25,418 bases of DNA from JBOGEN01 sp050743265. Lineage in GTDB: Bacteria > Actinomycetota > Actinomycetes > JBOGEN01. The notes below the pieces were generated by a model that made no database searches, was not told where the DNA came from, and saw nothing but the letters and a program-made list of their open reading frames with translations. The stretch lies in the NCBI GenBank assembly GCA_050743265.1, contig JBOGEN010000158.1:1-25418 (forward strand), written 5' to 3'. Made by a program: the position numbers and the translations under genes. Each line of letters begins with the position of its first letter. Position 1 is the stretch's first letter. Positions 8,456-15,630 of the stretch are shown in pieces.

Positions 8456-9897
8456 CGTGGCTCCTCACCCGCTCCGGACACCGGGTGCACCGCCAGCGCG
8501 TCGTCGTCCTCGACGGGCGGGCCCTCCCCGGCCTGCGATGCGGCCGAGGAGCCGTCCGCGCGGGCGTACCGGAGCATCAGCGCCACGTCCACCACCGCGA
8601 GAGCCGCGTACAGCAGGGCGAACACCACGATGCTGGTGACCAGCGCGGTGGTCCCCACCGACGGGGAGGGTGCGTCCTTCGTGAGCTGGAGGCCCTGCAC
8701 GATCCACGGCTGCCTGCCGTTCTCGGTGAGCAGCCAGCCGGCGGTGTTCATGACGAAGGGCAGCACCGCCGCCCACACGGCGAGCCGGAGGAACCACCGC
8801 GAGGACCACCGTGACGACGCCATGCGGCCACGCCACGCGAGCCACGCTCCCCAGAGGGAGAACAGGAGGACCGCCGAGCCGAGGTAGGCCATCACTCGCA
8901 TCGACCAGTACTGGACGAACACGTCGGGCACGTAGTCGCCGGCGCCGTACCGCTTCTCGTACGTGCGCTGGGTCTCGTCGAGGCCGACCACCTTGCCGTC
9001 CCAGGTGCCGGTCGCGAGCACCGAGAGCAGGTGCGGCACCTCGATGATCTGGGTGGGCGTCTTGTCGTCCTTCCCCCCGCCGATCTGGAACAGCGAGAAC
9101 GAGCACGGCTGGCACGTCTCCCACTGCGCCTCGGCGGCAGCGATCTTCATCGGCTGGTACGTGGTCTCGATGACGCCGAGCTTGCTGCCGACCATGAGGA
9201 GCAGCAACGACGACGGCACGAGCACGACGAGCGCGAGCTTCGCGGAGCGCGCGAACATCTCCCCGCTGCTGCGACGGCGCAGGTGCCAGGCGGACACGGC
9301 GAGCATGACCATCCCGGCGGTGACCAGGGACGCGAGCAGCACGTGCGCATAGCTCCAGAGGAACACCGGGTTGGTGAGCAGAGCCCAGATGTCGGTCAGC
9401 TCGGGGCGCCCGGACGCCTTGTCGAGCTGGTAGCCCACGGGGCGCTGCATCCACGAGTTCGCCGCCATGATGAACGCCGCCGAGAGGGCGGCACCGACCG
9501 CGACCGCCCAGATCGTGGCGAGGTGGACCCGCGGGGAGAGCCGGTCCCACCCGAACACCCACAGCCCGAGGAACGTCGACTCGAGGAAGAACGCGGCCAG
9601 CCCCTCCATGGCGAGCGGGGCGCCGAACACGTCCCCGACGAACCGCGAGTAGCCGGACCAGTTCATGCCGAACTGGAACTCCTGGACGAGCCCGGTGACC
9701 ACGCCCACGGCGATGTTAACGACGAGCAGCGTCCCGAAGAACTTGGTCAGCCTGAGGTAGTCGCTGTGCCCGGTCCGGTGCCAGCGCGTCTGCAAGGCCG
9801 CGGTGAGGAAGGCGAGGCCGATCGTGAGCGGCACGAACAGGAAGTGGTAGATCGACGTGAGGGCGAACTGGAGCCTGGCCAGGTCAAGCGTCGACAC
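8452..9897 (-). CDS. cydA: Cytochrome bd ubiquinol/menaquinol oxidase subunit I
   Basis: A protein of 481 residues from a GTG seven bases after AGGAGG. Haem ligands by alignment in memory to E. coli CydA are H18 (H19), H185 (H186) and M336 in W-S-M-R-V-M (M393). The proton-path glutamates are E98 and E106 in A-M-E-G-L-A-A-F-F-L-E. The quinol-site pair K251 and E256 lies in P-M-K-I-A-A-A-E-A-Q-W-E-T. G-R-Q-P-W is at 394-398. The protein is shorter than the E. coli one, fitting the short Q-loop class common in Gram-positives. C262 and C265 (C-Q-P-C) sit inside the Q-loop. It lies 46 bp downstream of the DUF6325 gene and overlaps cydB by 4 bp. Confidence 0.97.
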   Translation of the reverse strand: MSTLDLARLQFALTSIYHFLFVPLTIGLAFLTAALQTRWHRTGHSDYLRLTKFFGTLLVVNIAVGVVTGLVQEFQFGMNWSGYSRFVGDVFGAPLAMEGLAAFFLESTFLGLWVFGWDRLSPRVHLATIWAVAVGAALSAAFIMAANSWMQRPVGYQLDKASGRPELTDIWALLTNPVFLWSYAHVLLASLVTAGMVMLAVSAWHLRRRSSGEMFARSAKLALVVLVPSSLLLLMVGSKLGVIETTYQPMKIAAAEAQWETCQPCSFSLFQIGGGKDDKTPTQIIEVPHLLSVLATGTWDGKVVGLDETQRTYEKRYGAGDYVPDVFVQYWSMRVMAYLGSAVLLFSLWGAWLAWRGRMASSRWSSRWFLRLAVWAAVLPFVMNTAGWLLTENGRQPWIVQGLQLTKDAPSPSVGTTALVTSIVVFALLYAALAVVDVALMLRYARADGSSAASQAGEGPPVEDDDALAVHPVSGAGEEPR

Positions 9898-9943
9898 CGG
9901 GCCACCTCCTGACCGTTCGCCCCCGGGCGCGGTGCTCCTGTCC

Positions 9944-10450
9944 TCAGGTGCTCGCGGCGGTACGGGCGTCGAAGCCCATGCGCACGAGGTCCCACGGGTG
10001 GATCCACTCGTCGGACACGGCCGTGCCCCCGGCGCGGACCACGGCGTCCCGGAGCGGGATCGCCCAGCGGTGCTCGAGCACGACGACGGCCGTCGCCACC
10101 CCGGGGGGGATCTGGTCGGCCAGGTACCAGACCTGTTCCTCGTCGAAGACCGAGCCGTCCTCGGTGCGGTGGGCGCCCTCGGCCGCGCCGATCGCGGCGC
10201 CCTCCTCGCCGCCGGCGCCCAGGCCGATCAGCGCGCCGGCCAGCTCGCCCAGCGAGGTCAGCTCCTCCGGCGAGAGGTCGGTCGTCTCCAGCTCCTCGAT
10301 CGAGCCGTCCTCGTCCTTGCGGACGAAGAGCAGCCCGACCAGCCGGACGACGTCGTGCTCGCGGAGGCGGGTGAGCTCCCGCATGATCTCCCCGGTGAAG
10401 TTCGCCTTCTCGAACGCCAGGACAAGAACCTGGACTGGACCGAGCTCCAT
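9944..10450 (-). CDS. DUF6325 family protein
   Basis: A protein of 168 residues from the ATG at 10450. The codon just before it is GTG and could also start, but GAGGAGG lies five bases from the ATG and only two from the GTG, so the ATG is preferred. The sequence opens with E-L-G-P-V-Q-V-L-V-L-A-F-E and contains R-L-R-E-H-D-V-V-R-L-V-G-L-L-F-V-R-K, a Gly/Ala-rich middle (about 70-92) and I-P-P-G-V-A-T-A-V-V-V-L-E-H-R-W-A. This pattern is that of the small DUF1269/DUF6325-type proteins found beside SHOCT-domain genes in actinobacteria. Function is unknown. It follows the SHOCT gene by 30 bp and precedes cydA by 46 bp, so it is likely at the head of the same transcript. Confidence 0.8.
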   Translation of the reverse strand: MELGPVQVLVLAFEKANFTGEIMRELTRLREHDVVRLVGLLFVRKDEDGSIEELETTDLSPEELTSLGELAGALIGLGAGGEEGAAIGAAEGAHRTEDGSVFDEEQVWYLADQIPPGVATAVVVLEHRWAIPLRDAVVRAGGTAVSDEWIHPWDLVRMGFDARTAAST

Positions 10451-10480
10451 CACGTCCTCCTCACGTCGGCCGGAGCGGGC

Positions 10481-10783
10481 TCAGCCGCCCTGCAGCACTC
10501 TCTGCTTGGCGGCCTCGTACTCGGCCGGGCTCAGCGCGCCGGCGTCCAGGAGGCTCTTGAGCTGTGTGAGCTGGTCGGCCAGCCCGCCGGAGGCGGGTGG
10601 GGACGCCGGCGGAGGGCCGGCCTGCGTGGGCACGGCCGGCTGTGGGGCCGGCTGCTGGGGGGCGGCGGTCTGGTCGTCCTGCGTGGCTTCCTGGGTCTGC
10701 CCTTCCTGGCGCTTCTTGCCGGCGTAGTAGGCACTGCCGCCCACGACGGCCGCCCGGAGCAGGGGTCGTCTGCCTCGAGGCAT
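10481..10783 (-). CDS. SHOCT domain protein
   Basis: A protein of 100 residues from the ATG at 10783, chosen because agaagggacgggacacc precedes it; an upstream in-frame ATG at 10849 has no such site. The N-terminus is basic and mildly hydrophobic (R-R-P-L-L-R-A-A-V-V-G-G-S-A-Y-Y-A-G-K-K), perhaps a weak membrane anchor. A Gln/Pro/Ala-rich linker covers about 30-68. The C-terminal ~30 residues (L-A-D-Q-L-T-Q-L-K-S-L-L-D-A-G-A-L-S-P-A-E-Y-E-A-A-K across the end) are a textbook SHOCT motif, a short helical oligomerisation or tethering element. Specific function is unknown. This is the first gene of the - strand run toward cydAB. Confidence 0.82.
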   Translation of the reverse strand: MPRGRRPLLRAAVVGGSAYYAGKKRQEGQTQEATQDDQTAAPQQPAPQPAVPTQAGPPPASPPASGGLADQLTQLKSLLDAGALSPAEYEAAKQRVLQGG

Positions 10784-10879
10784 GGTGTCCCGTCCCTTCT
10801 GGGTTCCGTATGCCTCGAACCTCGCGCACCGGAGCCCCCGGGGCATCACCCACCACGGACGAGATGGAGCCCGCCCTCG

Positions 10880-11491
10880 CTACCCCTGCGTGCCGGTGCG
10901 GGCACGCACGGCGTGGCGCCGTGCCTTCGCACGGTTGCCGCAGGCCGCCATCGAGCACCACCGGCGCCGCCGGGACGGGTCGGCGAACACCCACCCGCAG
11001 CCGGTGCCCGGACACGCCGCGGCGGACCCGGGCTCGGCGCGGCAGAGCCAGTCGCCGGCCGCGAGCCCGACCGCGAGCAGCGGCAGCAGCAGCCCGGCCC
11101 GCTCCTCGTCCAGCCGCCACTGCGTCCGACCGGCCTCGGTGGACAGGCGCCGCAGGCGCGACGCGCGCTCGGCCACCCCGGCGACGACCTCGCGGTGGCG
11201 GGGTGCAGGGGTCCCGACGAGGACGCGGTAGTACGCGTCACGGAACGTGAGCGCCTGCCGCAGGACGGCGGCGGCCCGGCCGGGCTCGTCACGCGCCCGG
11301 TCACGGAGCGTGGCGGACGCCGCTCGGCCGACCAGCCCCTTCTCCCGGGCCCAGACGACGAGGTGCTCGTACGAGCGCAGGTACTCCTTGGGGGACGCCT
11401 CGCCCCAGCCCGCGCGGGTGTTGCAGATCTCCAGCGCAGCCTCGCCGGCGAGTGACGCCGGGACCTGCAGCCCCTCCACGAGGTGGTACAC
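10880..11491 (-). CDS. CGNR zinc finger / ABATE domain regulator
   Basis: A protein of 203 residues from a GTG with gggagg six bases upstream. Residues ~1-130 form the alpha-helical ABATE region, with an early L-E-I-C-N-T-R motif close to the usual F-x-N-T. The C-terminal treble-clef zinc finger is complete: C160 and C165 in C-P-G-T-G-C-G-W-V-F, D-P-S-R-R-R-R-W, then C179 and C184 in C-S-M-A-A-C-G-N-R. CGNR proteins are presumed DNA- or RNA-binding regulators of stress responses; targets are generally unknown. It is divergent from the lipoprotein gene at 11632, and an inverted repeat lies between them. The end is 96 bp upstream of the SHOCT start, so read-through into the cyd run is possible. 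Confidence 0.9.
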   Translation of the reverse strand: MYHLVEGLQVPASLAGEAALEICNTRAGWGEASPKEYLRSYEHLVVWAREKGLVGRAASATLRDRARDEPGRAAAVLRQALTFRDAYYRVLVGTPAPRHREVVAGVAERASRLRRLSTEAGRTQWRLDEERAGLLLPLLAVGLAAGDWLCRAEPGSAAACPGTGCGWVFADPSRRRRWCSMAACGNRAKARRHAVRARTGTQG

Positions 11492-11526
11492 GGCCAGCCT
11501 CCCGGCGCTCGGTGAGCCGTACGGCG

Positions 11527-11576
11527 TTGACGTCCACTCATACTAACCGCATGATGGGCGAAGTCAGGTTAGTCAA
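11527..11576. promoter_or_regulatory. Divergent promoter region with ACTAACC / GGTTAGT inverted repeat
   Basis: This is the gap between the CGNR regulator (- strand) and the lipoprotein gene (+ strand). On the + strand TTGACG (11527-11532) is followed after 17 bp by CATGAT (11550-11555), a fair sigma-70-like pair. On the - strand CTGACT, then 16 bp, then TAGTAT is a weaker candidate. A perfect 7-bp inverted repeat, ACTAACC at 11542-11548 and GGTTAGT at 11567-11573, brackets 18 bp and overlaps both. It is locally AT-rich compared with its surroundings. Use as an operator by the CGNR protein is an inference. Confidence 0.4.
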
Positions 11577-11631
11577 CCCTGGTCCGTCCCGGCCTCGTAC
11601 GGGGGAGACCGCCCGCAGAATGGGGGACTCG

Positions 11632-12090
11632 ATGCCCCGAGCACACGAGCGCCTCGTCCGCACGCTGCTCGCGCTCGGCTTCGTCGCCGTCCCGGCGGCG
11701 TGCAGCGGCTCAGACCCGCAGGCGGAGGATGCGGCGCAGGGTGCCGGTCCCTCGGCCACGCCGACCGGGTCACCGCGCGAGGACGGGTGCGCCCGCGTCG
11801 AGTCCGCGATCGGCTGGACGGAGTTCATGCTCGTCCCGCCCGGTCAGGAGGACGAGCAGGACTTCTTCTCCGGGGTGCGCGGCAGGCTCGCCTACGTCGA
11901 GGGCACGGTGCTGCAGTACGGCGAGTTCCTCCCGGCACCGGCGGTGGGGCCGGCACGCCAGGTCAAACAGCAGGCGCACCGCATCGTCGACCTGGACTCG
12001 AACGCGCACGAGCGAGTCGAGGGGCTGCGCCACTACCGCGCGGCGGTGGAGGACCTCGAGGCCGCCTGCGGGAGCACGGCGAACGGCTGA
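11632..12090 (+). CDS. Putative lipoprotein of unknown function
   Basis: A protein of 152 residues from the ATG at 11632, which follows gggggactcg; the in-frame ATG at 11620 is poorly spaced from any Shine-Dalgarno. The N-terminus has basic residues (R-A-H-E-R-L-V-R), a hydrophobic stretch (T-L-L-A-L-G-F-V-A-V) and P-A-A-C at 21-24. C24 would be the lipidated Cys, although Pro at -3 is not the preferred residue. A Ser/Thr/Pro/Asp-rich linker follows to about residue 50. The rest is soluble and mostly helical, with two more Cys (C-A-R-V near 53 and A-A-C-G near the end) that could form a disulfide. I do not recognise the family. It is a single gene, convergent with larA. Confidence 0.65.
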   Translation: MPRAHERLVRTLLALGFVAVPAACSGSDPQAEDAAQGAGPSATPTGSPREDGCARVESAIGWTEFMLVPPGQEDEQDFFSGVRGRLAYVEGTVLQYGEFLPAPAVGPARQVKQQAHRIVDLDSNAHERVEGLRHYRAAVEDLEAACGSTANG

Positions 12091-12121
12091 GCGGACGAAC
12101 GGGAGCGCGGCGAACGGCTGA
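12070..12121. repeat. Short imperfect direct repeat over the lipoprotein stop
   Basis: A 21-bp unit at 12070-12090, ending with the stop codon, recurs at 12101-12121 with one mismatch (A to G at the seventh base). The shared core is CGGCGAACGGCTGA. The offset is 31 bp, so the second copy is in a different frame and noncoding. It fills most of the gap to the larA stop. Confidence 0.7.
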
Positions 12122-12127
12122 CCCGGC

Positions 12128-13426
12128 TCAGCCCACGGCGCCGGCCGTCTGCGCGACGTACGGGATTGTCTGCGGACCCTCGGGCAGCACGCAGACGCGC
12201 GCCGAGGGGCCGGCCGCGGCCAGCGCCTCGCGGACCGTGGCCGAAACGTCGTCCGTGTGGTCGAGGTGTGCGGCGGCCAGGTCGTCCGGCGCCAGGTACC
12301 CGGTCCGCATCACCACCCGGGCGTGGTTCTGGATCCTGGCCTGGACCTGGACCTGCCACTGGTCGGGCACCGTCTTCTCCCGGCCGGCGATCTCGTCGAG
12401 CAGCGCCTGCGGCGACGGCGCGGACGCCAGCACCTCGCGGTACGAGCCGTGGTCGGGGAACCCGTCCCGGCACTCCGCCGCGCACACGATCGTGCCGCCG
12501 GGGGACACCACGGTCGAGGCCGCGGACATGCCCTTGACCGCCTGGTAGAGGTTCTGGTCGAGCGGGAAGCCCGAGTTCGTCGTCACGACCACCTCGAACC
12601 GGCCGTCCACCGGCGCCATCGCGATACGTCGGGCGGCCTCGCGGGCCGCAGCGTGCATCGCGAACAGCTCCCCGCCGTACGCCTCGACGATCTGCTGGTG
12701 CCGGTTGAGCACGACGTCGAGCGCGAAGTGCACCCCTCCGACGGCACCCACGACGGCCCGGACGTCGTCGTGCACCGGGTTCCCCTCGCAGACCCCCCAG
12801 GTCGCCGAGGGGTGCCCGATGCGGCGGGCGTCGTGCAGGGTCAGCACGGTGTCCAGGGCGGCGAGCCCCGGCGCCACCATCTTCGGCCCGCCGCTGAACC
12901 CGGCGAAGAAGTGCGGCTCGACGAAGCCGGTGGTGATCCGCAGGTCCGCCTCGACCCAGTCGGACATCAGCCACACCGGCACGCCGGCCCCGTGCTCCCC
13001 CATCCAGCGGTGCGAGGACGGGTCACGCGCGTCGTGGTTGACCACGCGGACGCGGTCGTACACGTCGTCGCCGAGCAGTGCCCGCAGCTCGGTCTCGGTG
13101 TTCCCCCGGTGCGTCCCCGTGGCCACGAGGACCACGACGTCGTCGAGGTCGACGAGCCCCTCCAGCTCGTCGAGCACGGCGGGCACCATGAGGTCCCGCG
13201 GCTGCGCCCGGGTCCCGTCGCAGACGGAGATGGCCACGGTCTGGCCGGGACGGGCGAGGGAGGCCAGCGGAGGCCCCGCGACCGGCTCGCGGAGCGCGTT
13301 GCGCAGCTCCTGCCGGGGGTCCGCTGCCCCAGGGACGTCACGCGGCGCCACGACGGTCGTCCGCCCGTCGGGCAGGTCGACCTCGAGCCCCGTCTCGCCG
13401 TAAGCCAGCCGTACCCGCACGCTCAT
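12128..13426 (-). CDS. larA: LarA-family nickel-pincer 2-hydroxyacid racemase/epimerase
   Basis: A protein of 432 residues. LarA enzymes use a nickel-pincer nucleotide for hydride-transfer racemisation of 2-hydroxyacids. Active-site positions match Lactiplantibacillus plantarum LarA as I recall it: D70 in C-D-G-T-R-A-Q-P, H106 in A-T-G-T-H-R, H172 in E-P-H-F-F-A-G-F-S-G-G-P-K, K182 (the cofactor-linked Lys of G-G-P-K), H198 in L-T-L-H-D-A-R-R, and Q295/K298 in L-Y-Q-A-V-K. All are present, so the enzyme looks intact. GGAGGG lies two bases from the ATG but eight from a GTG two codons later (13420), so the true start may be that GTG. Cofactor genes larB, larC and larE are absent from the window. 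It lies 115 bp downstream of the LacI gene on the same strand. The substrate may be lactate, malate or another hydroxyacid. Confidence 0.88.
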   Translation of the reverse strand: MSVRVRLAYGETGLEVDLPDGRTTVVAPRDVPGAADPRQELRNALREPVAGPPLASLARPGQTVAISVCDGTRAQPRDLMVPAVLDELEGLVDLDDVVVLVATGTHRGNTETELRALLGDDVYDRVRVVNHDARDPSSHRWMGEHGAGVPVWLMSDWVEADLRITTGFVEPHFFAGFSGGPKMVAPGLAALDTVLTLHDARRIGHPSATWGVCEGNPVHDDVRAVVGAVGGVHFALDVVLNRHQQIVEAYGGELFAMHAAAREAARRIAMAPVDGRFEVVVTTNSGFPLDQNLYQAVKGMSAASTVVSPGGTIVCAAECRDGFPDHGSYREVLASAPSPQALLDEIAGREKTVPDQWQVQVQARIQNHARVVMRTGYLAPDDLAAAHLDHTDDVSATVREALAAAGPSARVCVLPEGPQTIPYVAQTAGAVG

Positions 13427-13541
13427 CTCCCTCCGGGTGGGCCGCTCGACGCCGTCGCGCAGGAGGGTACGTGGTGACGTGCCGAGCGGACCGCGACCGT
13501 GCCGGCGGACGCGGGCTGTGGCCGCTGGAGCGGGCCGTCGC

Positions 13542-14570
13542 TCACGGAGTTCCCGCTGGGACCGGCGGGCCGGTCGAGTCCCGGACGGCGAAGTGACCCG
13601 CCACGGTGAGCGAGGTGGGCTTCCAGCCCCGCTGAGGCTCTTGGGAGATGCGGCTCACGAGAAGCTGTGCCGCGGCCATCCCCATCTCTTCCAGGGGCAG
13701 CGAGTACGACGTGACCGGGGCACTGACGACGCTGTACCAGTCCGGGTCACCGAGTCCGGCGAGGGACACCTGGTCCGGGAGGCGTACGCCCTGCGTGGTG
13801 GTGGCGAGCAGGGCACCCAGCACGAACTCGCTGCTCGTGGCGAAGACCGCAGTCGGGCGGTCGGGCATGCGCAGCAGCTCCGTGAACGCGCGAGCCCCCC
13901 ACTCCCTCGAGTACGACCCGGTCATCACCGGGCAGTGCTCCGGGTCGATGGCGAAGTCCTGCAACGCCCGGGTGATGCCCGCCAGGCGGTGCCCGGTCGT
14001 GCTGAACTCGGCGTCGCCGGCGATGACGCCGATGCGGCGGTGGCCCAGCGTCGCGAGGTGCTCGATCACCTGGTAGGCGCTCTGCTCGTCGTCGGCGATC
14101 ACACAGTCGAAGCGCCCGCCCTGCGAGTGCCGGAAGAGCTCGACCACGGGGATCCTGTCGCCGGCCCGGTCGAGCATCCGGGCACCGGAGGACGTGCAGG
14201 GTACGTGGATGATCCCGTCGACCTGCTGCTCGCTGAGCCGCTGCAGGCAGTCGCGCTCGACCGCCGGGTCGTTGTCGGTGACGAAGAGCGCCACGTTGTA
14301 CCCGTACCGCTGGAAGATGCGTTGCAGCACCGCCGACCCTGCTGCGTACGTGATGTTGACGATGTCCGGCAGGACGAGCCCGATCGTCCGGCTCTGCCGC
14401 TGACGCAGGGCACGAGCGTGGGCGTTGGGCCGGTAGTCGAGGCTCCGGGCGGCCGTCTGGATGCGGGAGCGGAGCTCCTCGTCGACGTGCGGGTGCCCCG
14501 TGAGCGCCCGGGACACGGTGGACACGGACACCCCGCCCACCTGGGCCGCAACGTCGCGCAAGGTCGTCAT
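13542..14570 (-). CDS. LacI family transcriptional regulator
   Basis: A protein of 342 residues from the ATG at 14570; the open frame extends further upstream but the family N-terminus begins here. The ribosome binding site is weak. The helix-turn-helix is at about 4-24 (L-R-D-V-A-A-Q-V-G-G-V-S-V-S-T-V-S-R-A-L), followed by the hinge region with Y-R-P-N-A-H-A-R-A-L-R. The periplasmic-binding-like effector domain starts at about 62 (R-T-I-G-L-V-L-P-D-I) and includes G-H-R-R-I-G-V-I-A-G. It is divergent from the CitE-like gene, with a 13-bp palindrome in the gap, so it very likely controls the catabolic operon and perhaps itself and larA. The effector is unknown; LacI proteins usually bind sugars, but the operon suggests an organic acid. 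Confidence 0.93.
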   Translation of the reverse strand: MTTLRDVAAQVGGVSVSTVSRALTGHPHVDEELRSRIQTAARSLDYRPNAHARALRQRQSRTIGLVLPDIVNITYAAGSAVLQRIFQRYGYNVALFVTDNDPAVERDCLQRLSEQQVDGIIHVPCTSSGARMLDRAGDRIPVVELFRHSQGGRFDCVIADDEQSAYQVIEHLATLGHRRIGVIAGDAEFSTTGHRLAGITRALQDFAIDPEHCPVMTGSYSREWGARAFTELLRMPDRPTAVFATSSEFVLGALLATTTQGVRLPDQVSLAGLGDPDWYSVVSAPVTSYSLPLEEMGMAAAQLLVSRISQEPQRGWKPTSLTVAGHFAVRDSTGPPVPAGTP

Positions 14571-14622
14571 CCCGCAATCGTTCCCAGGATTTTTCAGTCC
14601 GCACCACCTTGACCCGTCCGAT

Positions 14623-14651
14623 TTGTCCGGGAACCGTGCATACGGTATGCG
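14623..14651 (+). promoter_or_regulatory. Candidate promoter of the catabolic operon
   Basis: TTGTCC (14623-14628) and TATGCG (14646-14651) are separated by 17 bp. Each hexamer fits the consensus only partly. The -10 element overlaps the right half of the 13-bp palindrome, the geometry expected for repression by a LacI protein bound there. A TTGACC at 14609-14614 has no good -10 at the right distance. Confidence 0.35.
14638..14650. promoter_or_regulatory. Perfect palindrome, probable LacI-family operator
   Basis: GCATACGGTATGC is a perfect inverted repeat of two 6-bp arms around one G. It sits 67 bp upstream of the lacI-type start and about 90 bp upstream of the CitE start, in the only divergent gap of the region. 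No other palindrome of similar quality is in the gap. LacI-family operators are usually short palindromes of 14-20 bp, so size and place fit; binding is inferred. Confidence 0.6.
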
Positions 14652-14739
14652 CGTGGCAACCGACAGCATCCCGCACGTCCAGGGTCGGCACCCCTCGCCC
14701 TCCAGGCGGATGACCGCACGAGATCGGGGGCCTGGCTCG

Positions 14740-15630
14740 ATGGCGCTGCGCACGCTGCTCTTCGTCCCTGGCGACCGGCCGGACCGGATCGCCAAGGCCT
14801 TCGCCAGCCCTGCCGACGGAGTTGCGGTCGACCTCGAGGACGCCGTCGCCGAGTCGGCCAAGAGCACCGCCCGGGCACAGGCGACCGGGGCGCTCAGCGC
14901 CGGACGACCCGGGGGCTGCATTGCCGCCGTGCGGATCAACGCCGTCGACTCCGGTCACGCCGAGGACGACCTCACGGCCCTCACCCCGGTGCTGCCCCTC
15001 CTTGACACGGTCCTCGTCCCGAAGGTCAGCTCGCCCGACGAGGTCCGCTGGGTCGCCGCACGCCTGGACCACGCGGAAGCGGCCGAGGCCACCACTCGGC
15101 CCGTGCGCCTCGTGCCGATCGTCGAGACGGCCGCGGGCGTCCTGGCTGCGGCAGCCCTCGCCGCCGCACATCCGCGCGTGCACACGCTGTCGTTCGGCTC
15201 GGCCGACCTCGGGGCCGAGCTCGGCATCACGCCCACCGCAGACGGGTCGGAGCTCCGGTACGCCAGGTCCCACGTCGTGCTCGCCGCCGCGGCCGCGGCA
15301 CGTGCGAAGCCGCTGGACGCGCCGTACCTCGACCTGTCCGACCCGGACGGTCTGCTCCGTGCCGCGCGCCAGGCGCGCGCGCTGGGCTTCGGAGGGATGC
15401 AGGTGATCCACCCGGCACAGCTGGAGCCGGTCCGGGCGACGTTCACGCCGACCACGGACGAGATCGCGTGGGCGAACGAGGTCGACAGCGCCTTCCGCGC
15501 GGCGGAGGCGGCCGGCGTCTCCAGCATCCGGCTGGACGACGGGTCGTTCGTCGACTACCCGGTGGCCCGCCGCGCCCGAGAGGTCCTCGCGGCGGCCGAG
15601 GCAGGGCCGTCGAGCGGGGGCGCATCGTGA
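14740..15630 (+). CDS. CitE-like CoA-ester lyase (HpcH/HpaI family; citramalyl-CoA or methylmalyl-CoA lyase candidate)
   Basis: A protein of 296 residues from the ATG at 14740, where the family N-terminus R-T-L-L-F-V-P-G-D-R-P-D-R-I begins; the ATG at 14710 is an in-frame alternative and neither has a strong Shine-Dalgarno. It is a Mg-dependent TIM-barrel lyase. D-L-E-D-A-V is at 31-36, the substrate Arg is R65 in A-V-R-I-N, the metal ligand Glu is E129 in P-I-V-E-T-A-A-G, and the metal Asp is D156 in F-G-S-A-D-L-G. G-G-M-Q-V-I-H-P is near the C-terminus. The family cleaves citramalyl-CoA, malyl-CoA, methylmalyl-CoA or HMG-like thioesters. With a CaiB-type CoA-transferase and a MaoC hydratase in the operon, (S)-citramalyl-CoA lyase is the leading guess. 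The stop overlaps the next GTG by 4 bp. Confidence 0.9.
   Translation: MALRTLLFVPGDRPDRIAKAFASPADGVAVDLEDAVAESAKSTARAQATGALSAGRPGGCIAAVRINAVDSGHAEDDLTALTPVLPLLDTVLVPKVSSPDEVRWVAARLDHAEAAEATTRPVRLVPIVETAAGVLAAAALAAAHPRVHTLSFGSADLGAELGITPTADGSELRYARSHVVLAAAAAARAKPLDAPYLDLSDPDGLLRAARQARALGFGGMQVIHPAQLEPVRATFTPTTDEIAWANEVDSAFRAAEAAGVSSIRLDDGSFVDYPVARRAREVLAAAEAGPSSGGAS

Noticed and set aside
9898..10880. Rex- or FNR-type operator upstream of cydA
   Set aside because: I found no TGTGA-N8-TCACA-like or TTGAT-N4-ATCAA-like sequence in the gaps before cydA, the DUF6325 gene or the SHOCT gene.
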